Part shown: positions 56,538 through 64,000 of the stretch, piece by piece
Position numbering within the stretch: position 1 is the first letter of the stretch
How the letters are laid out: each line of letters opens with the position of its first letter
Assembly (NCBI RefSeq): GCF_001420715.1
Contig: NZ_LJJC01000004.1
Coordinates: 907,844 to 971,843, forward strand
DNA: 64,000 bases
Direction of reading: 5' to 3'
Source: Heyndrickxia shackletonii
Lineage (GTDB): Bacteria > Bacillota > Bacilli > Bacillales > Bacillaceae_C
Program-made: the position numbers and the translations under genes
The notes under the pieces: model-generated
The model's database searches: none
The model's input: the letters and a program-made list of their open reading frames with translations, nothing else
Told to the model about the DNA's origin: nothing

Positions 56538-57542
56538 ATGGAGTTTCATCAACACTTTTCAACGATCGATACCCATACTGCAGGAGAACCGTTAAGGATA
56601 ATAATCAGTGGGGTTCCCGATATTAAAGGAAATACCATGTTAGAAAAGAGACAATATTTTACGGAAAATCTTGATCATATCCGGCAGATCCTTATGTATG
56701 AACCACGGGGACATCATGGAATGTATGGGTGTATTGTTACACCACCCGTTAGTGAGAAAGCTGAGTTTGGTGTTCTTTTTATGCATAATGAGGGTTTAAG
56801 TACGATGTGTGGACATGGAATTATAGCGGTGGTTACGGCTTTAGTTGAAACAGGGAGACTTCACATATCACCGGAAAAAGAGACTATTTTGATAGATTCT
56901 CCTGCCGGCTTAATTACAGCAAAGGTCTATTTTGAAAATAATGAGGTTCAGTCAGTAGCATTTTTGAATGTGCCTTCTTTTGTATATAAAAAAAATTTAG
57001 TCCTTACTGTTGGGAATAGAGAATGTCAAATTGACGTCGCATACGGAGGAGCATTCTATGCGATTGTCACAGCTAGTGATTTTTCCCTCTCATTAAATAT
57101 TGAACAATTGCCCATGATTCAAAAGACAGCAAAACAGATTAAAGAGGCCATTGAAGACAAGCTTATGGTACAGCATCCACTAGAAGACGGAATTTCAGGA
57201 ATATACGGTGTGATTTTTACAGATAAAGCTCATCGCCCAAATTCAGATTTACGAAGTGTAACTGTATTTGCCGACCAGCAAATTGATCGTTCACCGTGCG
57301 GGACAGGAACATCTGCCCTATTGGCCAGTCTTTATGAAAGTGGAAGATTAGCAGAAAATGATTTATTTGTAAATGAAAGCATTGTTGGAAGTCAATTAAG
57401 TGGTAAATGTGTAGGAAAAACAATGATAAAAGACTATCAAGCTATTATTACAGAAATTAATGGAAGGGCTTTCGTTACGGGGCTTCATCAGTTTTTTGTA
57501 GACCCGAGTGATCCGCTTGCCGACGGGTTTCTATTAAAATAA
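56538..57542 (+). CDS. Second proline racemase family enzyme (L3HYPDH-like subgroup with two catalytic Cys)
   Basis: 334 residues. Catalytic C91 (TMCGHGII) and C254 (SPCGTGTSAL) are both present. The overall pattern (DTHTAGEPLRI, EPRGHHGMYG, GVLFMHNEGLSTMCGHG) resembles trans-3-hydroxy-L-proline dehydratases such as human L3HYPDH. Those have Thr in place of the second Cys; here it is Cys, so epimerase or racemase chemistry is expected. AGAAGGAGGG precedes the ATG. It may handle a different isomer (3-Hyp, cis-4-Hyp or proline) from the first enzyme. Confidence 0.82.
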   Translation: MEFHQHFSTIDTHTAGEPLRIIISGVPDIKGNTMLEKRQYFTENLDHIRQILMYEPRGHHGMYGCIVTPPVSEKAEFGVLFMHNEGLSTMCGHGIIAVVTALVETGRLHISPEKETILIDSPAGLITAKVYFENNEVQSVAFLNVPSFVYKKNLVLTVGNRECQIDVAYGGAFYAIVTASDFSLSLNIEQLPMIQKTAKQIKEAIEDKLMVQHPLEDGISGIYGVIFTDKAHRPNSDLRSVTVFADQQIDRSPCGTGTSALLASLYESGRLAENDLFVNESIVGSQLSGKCVGKTMIKDYQAIITEINGRAFVTGLHQFFVDPSDPLADGFLLK

Positions 57543-57573
57543 ATAACCATTAAAAATAAGGAGGAAGATCAAC

Positions 57574-58470
57574 ATGTTTAAGGAATTTAAAGGAGCTTAT
57601 CCTGTCATTATTACCCCAATGAATAGTCAGGAGGAAATCGATTGGGAAGGTTTAAAAAGGAATATTGAGCATTTCATCAGTGAAGGTGTCGCTGGGCTTG
57701 TTATTAATGGAAGCACAGGTGAATTTGTGAGCTTATCAAAATCAGAACGTTTTAAAGTTGTTGAAACGGCCGTTGCTCAAATCAAAGGTCGTATTCCGCT
57801 GCTTGTAGGCACAGCTGCAGAAACGACGAAAGAAGCCATCGAATATACACAGCAAGCCGAAGCTGCAGGAGCAAGCGGTGCCCTATTAATAAATTCTTAT
57901 TATGCTCACCCAAAGGAAGAAGAAATCTATGAACATTTCAAAGCAGTAGCAGGGGCAGTTAATTTTCCCATTATGATTTATAACAACCCATTTACATCGG
58001 GTGTGGACATTAGTACAGAAACAATTCTCCGCGTTGGCCGTGACATTCATAATATCACTCATGTGAAAGAATCTAGCGGTGACATCCGTAAAGTCCGGGA
58101 TATTTCCAGACAAGGAAAGGGCTTCATCAAAACATTCTGCGGCTCCGATGATTTAGTATTAGAATCCTTCTTAGTTGGTGCGACAGGATGGATATCAGTA
58201 GCTGGAAATGCAGCACCAAAATTAGTTACTAATCTTTTTGATGCAGTAGAAAACAAGGAGCTAGAGAAAGCCTGGGAGTTGTACGATAAAATTCTGCCTC
58301 TTTGCCGTTTTATCGAAGAGTCCGGAAAGTACGTGCAAATCATTAAACGCGTAATGGATTTGAAAGGCTTAGCTGGAGGACCTTCGCGCAAACCACGTTT
58401 GCCATTAACACCTGAAGAAGATGCAAAACTACAAGGTATATTAGAAAGTTTATTCGTCATACAAAAATAA
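57574..58470 (+). CDS. DapA-family lyase, probable pyrroline-4-hydroxy-2-carboxylate deaminase
   Basis: 298 residues of the dihydrodipicolinate synthase/N-acetylneuraminate lyase family. The Schiff-base Lys is K165 (THVKESSGD), the proton-relay Tyr Y136 (MIYNNPF), and GSTGEF (about 48-53) is the carboxylate-binding loop. As lysine synthesis needs only one DapA, its place after two Hyp epimerases suggests the deaminase that makes 2-oxoglutarate semialdehyde. AAGGAGGAAG precedes the ATG. Last gene of the operon. Confidence 0.88.
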   Translation: MFKEFKGAYPVIITPMNSQEEIDWEGLKRNIEHFISEGVAGLVINGSTGEFVSLSKSERFKVVETAVAQIKGRIPLLVGTAAETTKEAIEYTQQAEAAGASGALLINSYYAHPKEEEIYEHFKAVAGAVNFPIMIYNNPFTSGVDISTETILRVGRDIHNITHVKESSGDIRKVRDISRQGKGFIKTFCGSDDLVLESFLVGATGWISVAGNAAPKLVTNLFDAVENKELEKAWELYDKILPLCRFIEESGKYVQIIKRVMDLKGLAGGPSRKPRLPLTPEEDAKLQGILESLFVIQK

Positions 58471-58549
58471 AGCCATTTTATAGAGAAGGTGTCGAAGCTT
58501 CTTCTCTTTTGACAGAAGATTTTTGTCTGCTTTAGGTCAAATGACGTCC

Positions 58550-58580
58550 AAAGTGGAAGTTAAAGTTAAACTTCCACTTT
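58550..58580 (+). terminator. Hairpin after the hydroxyproline operon
   Basis: AAAGTGGAAGTT and AACTTCCACTTT form a perfect 12-bp stem with a 7-nt loop. A T6 run comes 12 nt later. It is a probable terminator of the 54303-58470 operon. Confidence 0.65.
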
Positions 58581-58603
58581 ATTGCATCATTTTTTGTCAT
58601 AGC

Positions 58604-58790
58604 ATGAACAAGGGCTTTACGCTTTTGTTGCTACACCTGCAATGGACAAGACTTTGAAATATTATGAAGAGTATACGGGATAACTGTCTTTAATAAGCTA
58701 GAGTTTGACTATATGGTGGAGGATAGAAAGGATCTTCCACTGATTGCCATTTATAATCACCAATCCATTTCATTATTAAAGGGGCGATGA
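58604..58790 (+). pseudogene. Degenerate short gene fragment, possibly VOC/glyoxalase-like
   Basis: Reading with two 1-nt frame changes, one can follow MNKGFTL, then FVATPAMDKTLKYYEEYTG, then VFNKLEFDYMVEDRKDLPL. This looks like the start of a VOC (glyoxalase/bleomycin-resistance fold) or related domain, but I am unsure. Each frame is too short and ends at stops. Its final TGA overlaps the first possible start of the permease gene. A 21-bp part (58658-58678) recurs exactly at the right end of the window. Confidence 0.4.
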
Positions 58791-58792
58791 AC

Positions 58793-60394
58793 ATGTCAAC
58801 ACAAGGGAAATTTAAACGACAGCTTTCTCTGTCAGATCTTACTTTTATAGGGTTTGGAGCGATCTTTGGTTCAGGGTGGCTTTTTTCCGCCAGTCATGTC
58901 GGAGCACTTGCGGGACCTTCGGGAATCCTTTCATGGGTTATCGGTGGAATAGCCATTCTATTATTGGGACTAGTTTATTGTGAGCTTGGCGCTGCCATAC
59001 CTAGAGCTGGTGGCGTGGTTCGTTATCCTGTCTATTCCCACGGTCCGCTTATGGGGTATCTTATCGGGTTTATTACTTTGATTGCTTATTCAAGTCTTAT
59101 AGCGATTGAAGTAGAGGCGGCACGACAATATGCGGCAGCCTGGTGGCCAAGTTTAACAAAAACGGGATCAAGCTTACCAACGATGTCCGGTTGGATTGTA
59201 CAATTTGCGTTATTATGTATTTTCTTTCTTCTTAATTATTGGAGTATAAAAACCTTTGCGAAGTCCAATACAATTGTCACTATCTTTAAATTTTTAGTTC
59301 CAGCACTAACCATTGTTGTTTTGTTAACACAATTGAAATCAGCGAACTTTACTATTCATGGATTTGCACCATCAGGTTTCTTTGGTATCGAATCTGCCAT
59401 CTCTACTGGAGGAGTAATTTTTGCTTATTTAGGATTAACCCCTATTGTTTCGGTTGCAAGTGAAGCAAAAAATCCACAGCGAACCATTCCAATCGCTTTG
59501 ATATTGTCTGTAGTTCTCTCGACAATCGTCTATGTACTGTTGCAGGTAGCCTTTTTAGGAAGTATTCCTACAAATATGCTAACAGGCGGCTGGTCAGGAG
59601 TTGGGAAGGAATTTAGTCTTCCATTCAAGGATATAGCAGCTGTATTAGGACTTGGATGGCTCGTGTACTTTATTGTATCAGATGCCATTATTTCTCCCAG
59701 CGGGACAGGAAACATTTATATGTCTACGACCCCACGTGTAGTGTACGGATGGGCCCGCAGTGGAACTTTGTTTAAAATTTTTACTAAAGTTGATGAAAAA
59801 TCAGGAATTCCGCGTCCAGCAGTTTGGTTATCCTTTATTTTGTCCGTCTTCTGGACATTGCCATTTCCGTCTTGGGAGGCCTTAATCAGTGTTGTTTCAG
59901 CAGCTCTCGTCTTAAGCTATGCGATCGCTCCTATTGCGGCTGCATCTTTCCGTCGTAATGCACCTGATTTACCACGTCCATTTTATTTAAAGGGTATGGT
60001 TATTCTTGGTCCCCTTTCGTTTATTATTGCAACCTTAATCGTGTACTGGTCCGGTTGGAAAACGATTTCCTGGCTCCTTGGTTCACAAATTGTTATGTTC
60101 ATTATCTATTTATTCTTTAAAAAATGGGTACCTACTAAGACTGTTAGCTTCAAACAACAAGTCAAATCATCCATGTGGCTGGTCTTTTACTATGCATCCA
60201 TCATTGTTATTTCCTATTTTGGACTTTTCGGAGGCACGGAAGCTATAAAACATCCTTGGGATCTGCTTATAGTAGTCGTAATTTCTATCATTACATATTA
60301 CTGGGGAAGTCGAACAGGTCTTCCAAAGGCGGTATTCGATGATGATGCTGTAGATATTTCGGAGGAACTGCATTCCACAAAAAATGCTGGCTAA
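58793..60394 (+). CDS. APC-superfamily amino acid permease
   Basis: 533 residues with 12 to 14 membrane segments. The TM1 motif FIGFGAIFGSGWLFSASHVG and EAKNPQRTIPIA loop are typical of the APC family (aspartate:proton symporter YveA/AspP-like group). The ATG at 58793 is spaced better from AAAGGGG than the one at 58787. It follows the hydroxyproline operon and may import free hydroxyproline or proline. I find no sigma-54 promoter in front, so its control differs. A terminator follows. Confidence 0.88.
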   Translation: MSTQGKFKRQLSLSDLTFIGFGAIFGSGWLFSASHVGALAGPSGILSWVIGGIAILLLGLVYCELGAAIPRAGGVVRYPVYSHGPLMGYLIGFITLIAYSSLIAIEVEAARQYAAAWWPSLTKTGSSLPTMSGWIVQFALLCIFFLLNYWSIKTFAKSNTIVTIFKFLVPALTIVVLLTQLKSANFTIHGFAPSGFFGIESAISTGGVIFAYLGLTPIVSVASEAKNPQRTIPIALILSVVLSTIVYVLLQVAFLGSIPTNMLTGGWSGVGKEFSLPFKDIAAVLGLGWLVYFIVSDAIISPSGTGNIYMSTTPRVVYGWARSGTLFKIFTKVDEKSGIPRPAVWLSFILSVFWTLPFPSWEALISVVSAALVLSYAIAPIAAASFRRNAPDLPRPFYLKGMVILGPLSFIIATLIVYWSGWKTISWLLGSQIVMFIIYLFFKKWVPTKTVSFKQQVKSSMWLVFYYASIIVISYFGLFGGTEAIKHPWDLLIVVVISIITYYWGSRTGLPKAVFDDDAVDISEELHSTKNAG

Positions 60395-60433
60395 ACGAGT
60401 TGTGAGAAACATTTTGTCATTTTAATATGTCCA

Positions 60434-60469
60434 CCCCTTTCCATGCAGGGAAAGGGGGCACAGTTTTTT
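60434..60469 (+). terminator. Rho-independent terminator after the APC permease
   Basis: CCCCTTTCC pairs with GGAAAGGGG around ATGCAG, with a T6 run at about 60463-60469. Confidence 0.8.
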
Positions 60470-60478
60470 AATGGGTCA

Positions 60479-60492
60479 AGGGACCTGTCCCT
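60479..60492. repeat. Short palindrome AGGGAC-CT-GTCCCT
   Basis: A 6-bp inverted repeat with a 2-nt centre in the convergent gap between the permease and aldo/keto reductase genes. It recalls the GGGAC/GTCCC ends of the longer hairpin repeats at 44704 and 50438. Confidence 0.45.
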
Positions 60493-60501
60493 GATATCCA
60501 A

Positions 60502-61344
60502 TTAAAATTCCTCATAAGTGGCTGGATCCTGATCCCTCATTCTTCCATCAGGGCGTGTTATTCCTGAAATCTCCGCCATTTCTGCTGCATCTAAGGCAAA
60601 ATCAAATATTGAAATATTTTCAAGCTGACGAACAGGAGATGCTGATTTCGGAATGGCAATGGCACCGAGCTGGTAATGCCAGCGTAAAATAATTTGTGAG
60701 ATTGATTTGTTGTGATGCTCCGCAATTTTTTGCAGAGTGTCGTTTTTTAAGACTTCATTTGCACGGGCTAATGGACTCCAAGACTCTGTCGCAATATCAT
60801 TCTCTTCATGCCATTTTCTTTGCTCTTCCTGGTTAAAAAATGGGTGTAATTCTATCTGATTAATACTTGGCAAAACACCAGTTTCCTTTTTTAACCGTTC
60901 CAAATGTTCCGGTAAAAAGTTGCAAACCCCGATTGAACGGATTAACCCCCATTTTTTTGCGTCGATTAAAGCTTGCCAAGCTTCTACATAGTGATCCTGT
61001 TGGGGATTTGGCCAGTGAATCAGATATAGATCATAATAATCAAGATTCGCGCGATATAACGATTCTTGAATAGTCACGACCGCTTTGTCATATGTATGGT
61101 AGCGACCGGGCAATTTTGACGTAATGAGTAAATCTTTTCTTGGAACCGTACTCCTTCTAATGGCTTCTCCGACGGCTCCTTCATTTTCATAATTATAAGC
61201 AGTATCAATGAGTCTATAACCTAAATCAATGGCGCTTTTTATCGCGTTGGCACCTTCATTTCCCTTTAGACTATATGTACCAAAACCAATAGCCGGTATT
61301 CTCAATCCGTCATGAAGCGTTATTTCCGGAATTTCTATACCCAT
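60502..61344 (-). CDS. Aldo/keto reductase
   Basis: 280 residues of the AKR5-like group. The catalytic tetrad is visible: Asp (LIDTAYNYENE), Tyr, Lys (ITSKLPG) and His (LIHWPNP). The signature GFGTYSLKG is near the N-terminus, and the NADPH-binding IPKSASPVRQLENI is near 240. The ATG at 61344 has GAAAGGAGTG upstream. It is a single gene with no visible tie to the neighbouring pathways; the substrate is unknown. Confidence 0.92.
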   Translation of the reverse strand: MGIEIPEITLHDGLRIPAIGFGTYSLKGNEGANAIKSAIDLGYRLIDTAYNYENEGAVGEAIRRSTVPRKDLLITSKLPGRYHTYDKAVVTIQESLYRANLDYYDLYLIHWPNPQQDHYVEAWQALIDAKKWGLIRSIGVCNFLPEHLERLKKETGVLPSINQIELHPFFNQEEQRKWHEENDIATESWSPLARANEVLKNDTLQKIAEHHNKSISQIILRWHYQLGAIAIPKSASPVRQLENISIFDFALDAAEMAEISGITRPDGRMRDQDPATYEEF

Positions 61345-61494
61345 GAAAATCACTCCTTTCTAAGATATTTTAAGAGTAGCATATATTTTGAGATAATTCA
61401 TAAATTCAGTTTTATATAGGAAAAAAGGTTCTTTCTCCTCAAATCCAAGTCATTTCTTTATAATGTAGGTTATTGAATAAATCTAAGAAAAAGA

Positions 61495-61929
61495 GTGATC
61501 CGTTTGATCTCTAACAAAATATTAAAAAGCAAATCAAGCTTACAATACCGTAATATGCGAATAGTGTATTTAGTAGCTGTCGGCATCACCATTGTATTGG
61601 GTCTTGCCTCTAGGAAATTCAGTTATCTTCTTCCGTTATTTGTTGCACGTAACGCAGGGGACGCGCTTTGGGCAATGATGGTCTATTTCGGCTTCCGTTT
61701 ATTACTTGTGCGGAAGAGCTTGTTCCTAGCATTTTGTCTCAGTATTTTTTTTAGTTTCGGAATCGAGTTTAGCCAGCTATACCAGGCAGACTGGATTAAT
61801 CAAATCCGTAATACCATACTCGGAGCATTAATTTTAGGCAAAGGGTTTCTAATAATGGATTTAATTCGGTATTCAGAAGGAATTTTGATTGCCGTGTTGC
61901 TGGACAAAATGGCACAGATGTATAGATGA
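61495..61929 (+). CDS. DUF2809 family membrane protein
   Basis: 144 residues with four to five hydrophobic segments. Hallmarks of DUF2809 are GDALWAMMVYFGFR and GIEFSQLYQADWINQIRNT. The function is unknown. The start is GTG at 61495, or TTG at 61504 with AAGAG upstream; I cannot decide. Confidence 0.85.
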   Translation: MIRLISNKILKSKSSLQYRNMRIVYLVAVGITIVLGLASRKFSYLLPLFVARNAGDALWAMMVYFGFRLLLVRKSLFLAFCLSIFFSFGIEFSQLYQADWINQIRNTILGALILGKGFLIMDLIRYSEGILIAVLLDKMAQMYR

Positions 61930-62163
61930 TAAGGTTTAAATACGTTATATGAAATTTTGTACAGCTTTTTACCCTTGTAAAGGTAGTTACCAATTGTTGG
62001 ATAAAATTCAATGATTTTGGTATAGTGGAGGAGAGATTAAGTTAAACATAAGATTCATATGATAACTTGTTTAAGTATCCCTTCGCCCAGGTCAGAAATG
62101 CTTTGCTCTACTGGCTTTTAATCTATTAAACAATGATTTCAATTATGTGAGAGGTGAAGAGCT

Positions 62164-63543
62164 GTGCGAAAATTACCTATTATTATTAGTATTATTGTGA
62201 TGGTAATCATTGTCGCATTAGGTGGCATTTACTATTATCAGTCAACGCATTTCAATGCAAACATCACGATTAATAATACAAAAGTTGGTGGATTGACAGC
62301 TGAAAAAGCAATAAAAAAATTGAAAACAACTGTCATGAAAAATGATGTCTATGTTGGTAATAAGCTTATTTTTAATGGAAAAAACACGAAGACTGGTTTT
62401 ACAGATGAAAATTTGCCGGAACTCAAGAAAATATTAAAGACGCAGCAAACGTTTTTTCCTTCGTCACGGGAAAAAAATTATTCGCTGTTACCAATAAACT
62501 TGGATCAATATCGCAACCAAACGATGAAACAGAAGGTAGAAGAAAAGCTTGTTTCGATGAATAAAAGCTTAAAAGCACCGAAAGACGCTCAAGTCCAATT
62601 GAAGCAAGGGAAAATGATTGTCTCCAAAAGCGAAGCTGGTAATCAGTATGACGTTGCAACATTATTAAAGGACTACAGTAAGCATGAATATAGTAGTGTA
62701 ATCCATTTAAAAGTCGCATATTTGCAGCCTATCAAAGCGGACAGTGCGATTGTAAAAGAGCAAAAGAAAAAGCTGCAGGAACTCATGCAGCGAAACGTCG
62801 ACTATAAGGTTCAGAACAAAATATATTCCTTTAATGGTCAAGATGTAATTAAAAATGCAACGATATCAAAGGATTTGAAGGTTACGATCGATCCAAGTGA
62901 TATTCAAAATAAAATAGCTGAAATTAATCGTACTCAATCAACTCTACATAAAAATTACACTTTTAAAACTCATTCAGGGAAAGTGATATCGGTAAAAGGG
63001 GAATCCTATGGATGGTCCATCAATGTTGTCGAAGAATCGAAACGCATTCAAGCTGCACTTGAAAAAGGGAAAAAGTCGATTCTTGCATATAATGTTTATG
63101 GAATTGGTTGGAACACATATGGCGTAGGCTATCATACGACAGCAAACAATGGGATAGGCAACACCTATGCTGAAGTTTCGATAAAAGATCAACGTATTTG
63201 GATTTATAAAGATGGAAAGCTTAAGGTCACTACCCACGTTGTCACTGGTAGACATGATACCAATGAAGATACACCAAAAGGTGTATGGTATATTATGTAT
63301 AAAAAATCTCCATCCGTACTTAGAGGAAGTGAAGTAGGTAATCCGAATTATTCTATTAAAGTCAACTATTGGGCACCTTTTACCAATAGCGGCTGCGGAT
63401 TCCACGATGCGTACTGGCGGACAAATTGGGCTAGTGATGCCTACCTTCATTATGGATCAGGCGGTTGCGTTAACACACCGCCAAGCGTCATGAAAACGGT
63501 CTATGACAATCTTGAACAAAACGAGCCGGTTATTATTTATTAA
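62164..63543 (+). CDS. YkuD-type L,D-transpeptidase with peptidoglycan-binding domains
   Basis: 459 residues. An N-terminal membrane anchor (residues 5-25), then two PG_binding_4-type repeats (about 70-300) and a C-terminal YkuD domain. Its catalytic motif is intact: FHDAYWR and the Cys in YGSGGCVNTPP (about 435). It cross-links or modifies peptidoglycan outside the membrane. GAGAGGTGAAGAG precedes the GTG start. A sigma-A-like promoter (TTGGAT, 18 bp, TATAGT, near 61998-62027) lies upstream. Confidence 0.92.
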   Translation: MRKLPIIISIIVMVIIVALGGIYYYQSTHFNANITINNTKVGGLTAEKAIKKLKTTVMKNDVYVGNKLIFNGKNTKTGFTDENLPELKKILKTQQTFFPSSREKNYSLLPINLDQYRNQTMKQKVEEKLVSMNKSLKAPKDAQVQLKQGKMIVSKSEAGNQYDVATLLKDYSKHEYSSVIHLKVAYLQPIKADSAIVKEQKKKLQELMQRNVDYKVQNKIYSFNGQDVIKNATISKDLKVTIDPSDIQNKIAEINRTQSTLHKNYTFKTHSGKVISVKGESYGWSINVVEESKRIQAALEKGKKSILAYNVYGIGWNTYGVGYHTTANNGIGNTYAEVSIKDQRIWIYKDGKLKVTTHVVTGRHDTNEDTPKGVWYIMYKKSPSVLRGSEVGNPNYSIKVNYWAPFTNSGCGFHDAYWRTNWASDAYLHYGSGGCVNTPPSVMKTVYDNLEQNEPVIIY

Positions 63544-63564
63544 GCTGATTGCTATTTTAAGCTC

Positions 63565-63592
63565 AACACACATGTTTTTATACATGTGTGTT
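63565..63592 (+). terminator. Hairpin after the L,D-transpeptidase gene
   Basis: AACACACATG pairs with CATGTGTGTT around an 8-nt A/T loop. The T tract is minimal. Confidence 0.5.
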
Positions 63593-63604
63593 CAGATTGT
63601 AGAC

Positions 63605-63642
63605 AAAAGGGGTTCGGAATGGTCACATTCCGAACCCCTTTT
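63605..63642. terminator. Strong bidirectional terminator next to the IS remnant
   Basis: AAAAGGGGTTCGGAATG and CATTCCGAACCCCTTTT form a perfect 17-bp stem with a GTCA loop, with T/A runs on both sides. It ends both the L,D-transpeptidase unit and the transposase fragment. Confidence 0.85.
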
Positions 63643-63702
63643 GATTTTGTTCTTACTTTTTTACCTTTTTGGGTGTATGCTGACCTCTCTCATCCTCATC
63701 TA

Positions 63703-63981
63703 CTAGGCCATTTCCGGACCTTTCCATATCCAGTTGGCCATTTTCTTCAAATTCATGGCAGCGAAAGTAAGCATCGCCTGCATCGACAATTTTTTAAGTC
63801 CCCTTAACGTTGTCCAACGCATACCATGCTTTTCTTTTGCGTCTGCAAATACACGCTCAATCGTTTCTTTGCGTTTCGCATATATCGTTTTTACCTCTTT
63901 GTGATGACGAAGATGATCTGCTTCCTCAAGGTACTCTTGCCAAATATGACGAGTCACTACTTTTTGATGATCCTTACTCAA
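63703..63981 (-). mobile_element. C-terminal fragment of an IS1182-family transposase
   Basis: About 92 codons. The segment RKETIERVFADAKEKHGMRW-TTLRGLKKLSMQAMLTFAAMNLKKMA is the conserved C-terminus of IS1182-type DDE transposases, with the last catalytic Glu in IERVFADAKEKHG. Family copies usually have a Cys-rich stretch before SKDHQKVVTRH. Here homology stops at about 63978 and gives way to the 21-bp sequence repeated from 58658. So the N-terminal 80% is missing at this end, and the element is a dead remnant. Confidence 0.8.
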
Positions 63982-64000
63982 TATTATGAAGAGTATACGG
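63980..64000 (+). repeat. 21-bp direct repeat of 58658-58678 at the window edge
   Basis: The last 21 bases are identical, and in the same orientation, to 58658-58678 (start AATATTATGAAG, end TATACGG). The copies are 5.3 kb apart. Chance identity of this length in 64 kb is very unlikely. The match may continue past the window. Confidence 0.75.

Noticed and set aside
58471-58792. Sigma-54 promoter for the APC permease
   Set aside because: I checked every GG on the plus strand for GC 10 bp downstream and found none in a -24/-12 context.
62974-63450. Minus-strand frame of 158 codons inside the L,D-transpeptidase gene
   Set aside because: Antisense shadow of the conserved YkuD domain.

Overview
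The window is low-GC Firmicutes DNA and most resembles a plant- or soil-associated Bacillaceae genome. The evidence is AGGAGG-type ribosome binding sites, TTG and GTG starts, AraR/CcpA-type control sites, a PRD-type PTS regulator, an ara operon of Bacillus type carrying araM, araN, araP and araQ, and YesL/DUF624 proteins. I see no rRNA, tRNA, CRISPR array or replication origin.

Region by region. (1) 1-3.0 kb: a PTS-controlled PRD regulator on the minus strand, then a gap with five copies of a 22-bp repeat and a decayed aminopeptidase fragment. (2) 3.0-20 kb: an L-arabinose and arabinan block. It holds araR, then araB-araD-araA-abfA(GH51)-araM-GH43, then a second transcript araN-araP-araQ-DUF624, a second GH51 enzyme, a small Cys-rich protein and an M24 Xaa-Pro peptidase. 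AraR-box-like palindromes and cre-like sites lie in the promoters. (3) 20-31 kb: a beta-L-arabinofuranoside block. It holds an AraC-family regulator, a GH127 enzyme, a sugar ABC importer, a second GH127, a longer GH127/GH146-like enzyme and a YesL-type protein. (4) 31.6-38 kb: an XRE-cupin regulator, hydantoinase/oxoprolinase subunits A and B, a small cupin and an NCS1 permease. (5) 38-58.5 kb: a peptide and hydroxyproline block. It holds two more M24 Xaa-Pro peptidases, an aldehyde dehydrogenase, oligoendopeptidase F, an Opp/Dpp ABC importer, components of a multisubunit D-hydroxyproline dehydrogenase, a sigma-54 activator, two proline-racemase-family enzymes and a DapA-family deaminase. (6) 58.6-64 kb: an APC permease, an aldo/keto reductase, a DUF2809 protein, a YkuD L,D-transpeptidase and a truncated IS1182-like transposase.

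How it works together. Block 5 encodes every step of the classical hydroxyproline route: L-Hyp to D-Hyp (epimerase), to pyrroline-4-hydroxy-2-carboxylate (flavin/Fe-S dehydrogenase), to 2-oxoglutarate semialdehyde (DapA-family deaminase), to 2-oxoglutarate (aldehyde dehydrogenase). Peptide import and proline-specific peptidases feed it. Six sequences with exact GG-N10-GC spacing (sigma-54 -24/-12 promoters) sit in front of six of its transcription units, and the only visible sigma-54 activator gene lies in the middle. Blocks 2 and 3 supply alpha- and beta-L-arabinofuranosidases. Plant extensins carry beta-L-arabinofuranosyl chains on hydroxyproline, so the whole window could be an island for using hydroxyproline-rich arabinosylated glycoproteins. 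That link is an inference.

Two key genes of block 5 are broken by single in-frame stops: the sigma-54 activator (TAA) and the peptide-binding protein (TGA where Trp is expected). Either the pathway is starting to decay in this strain or there are sequence errors.
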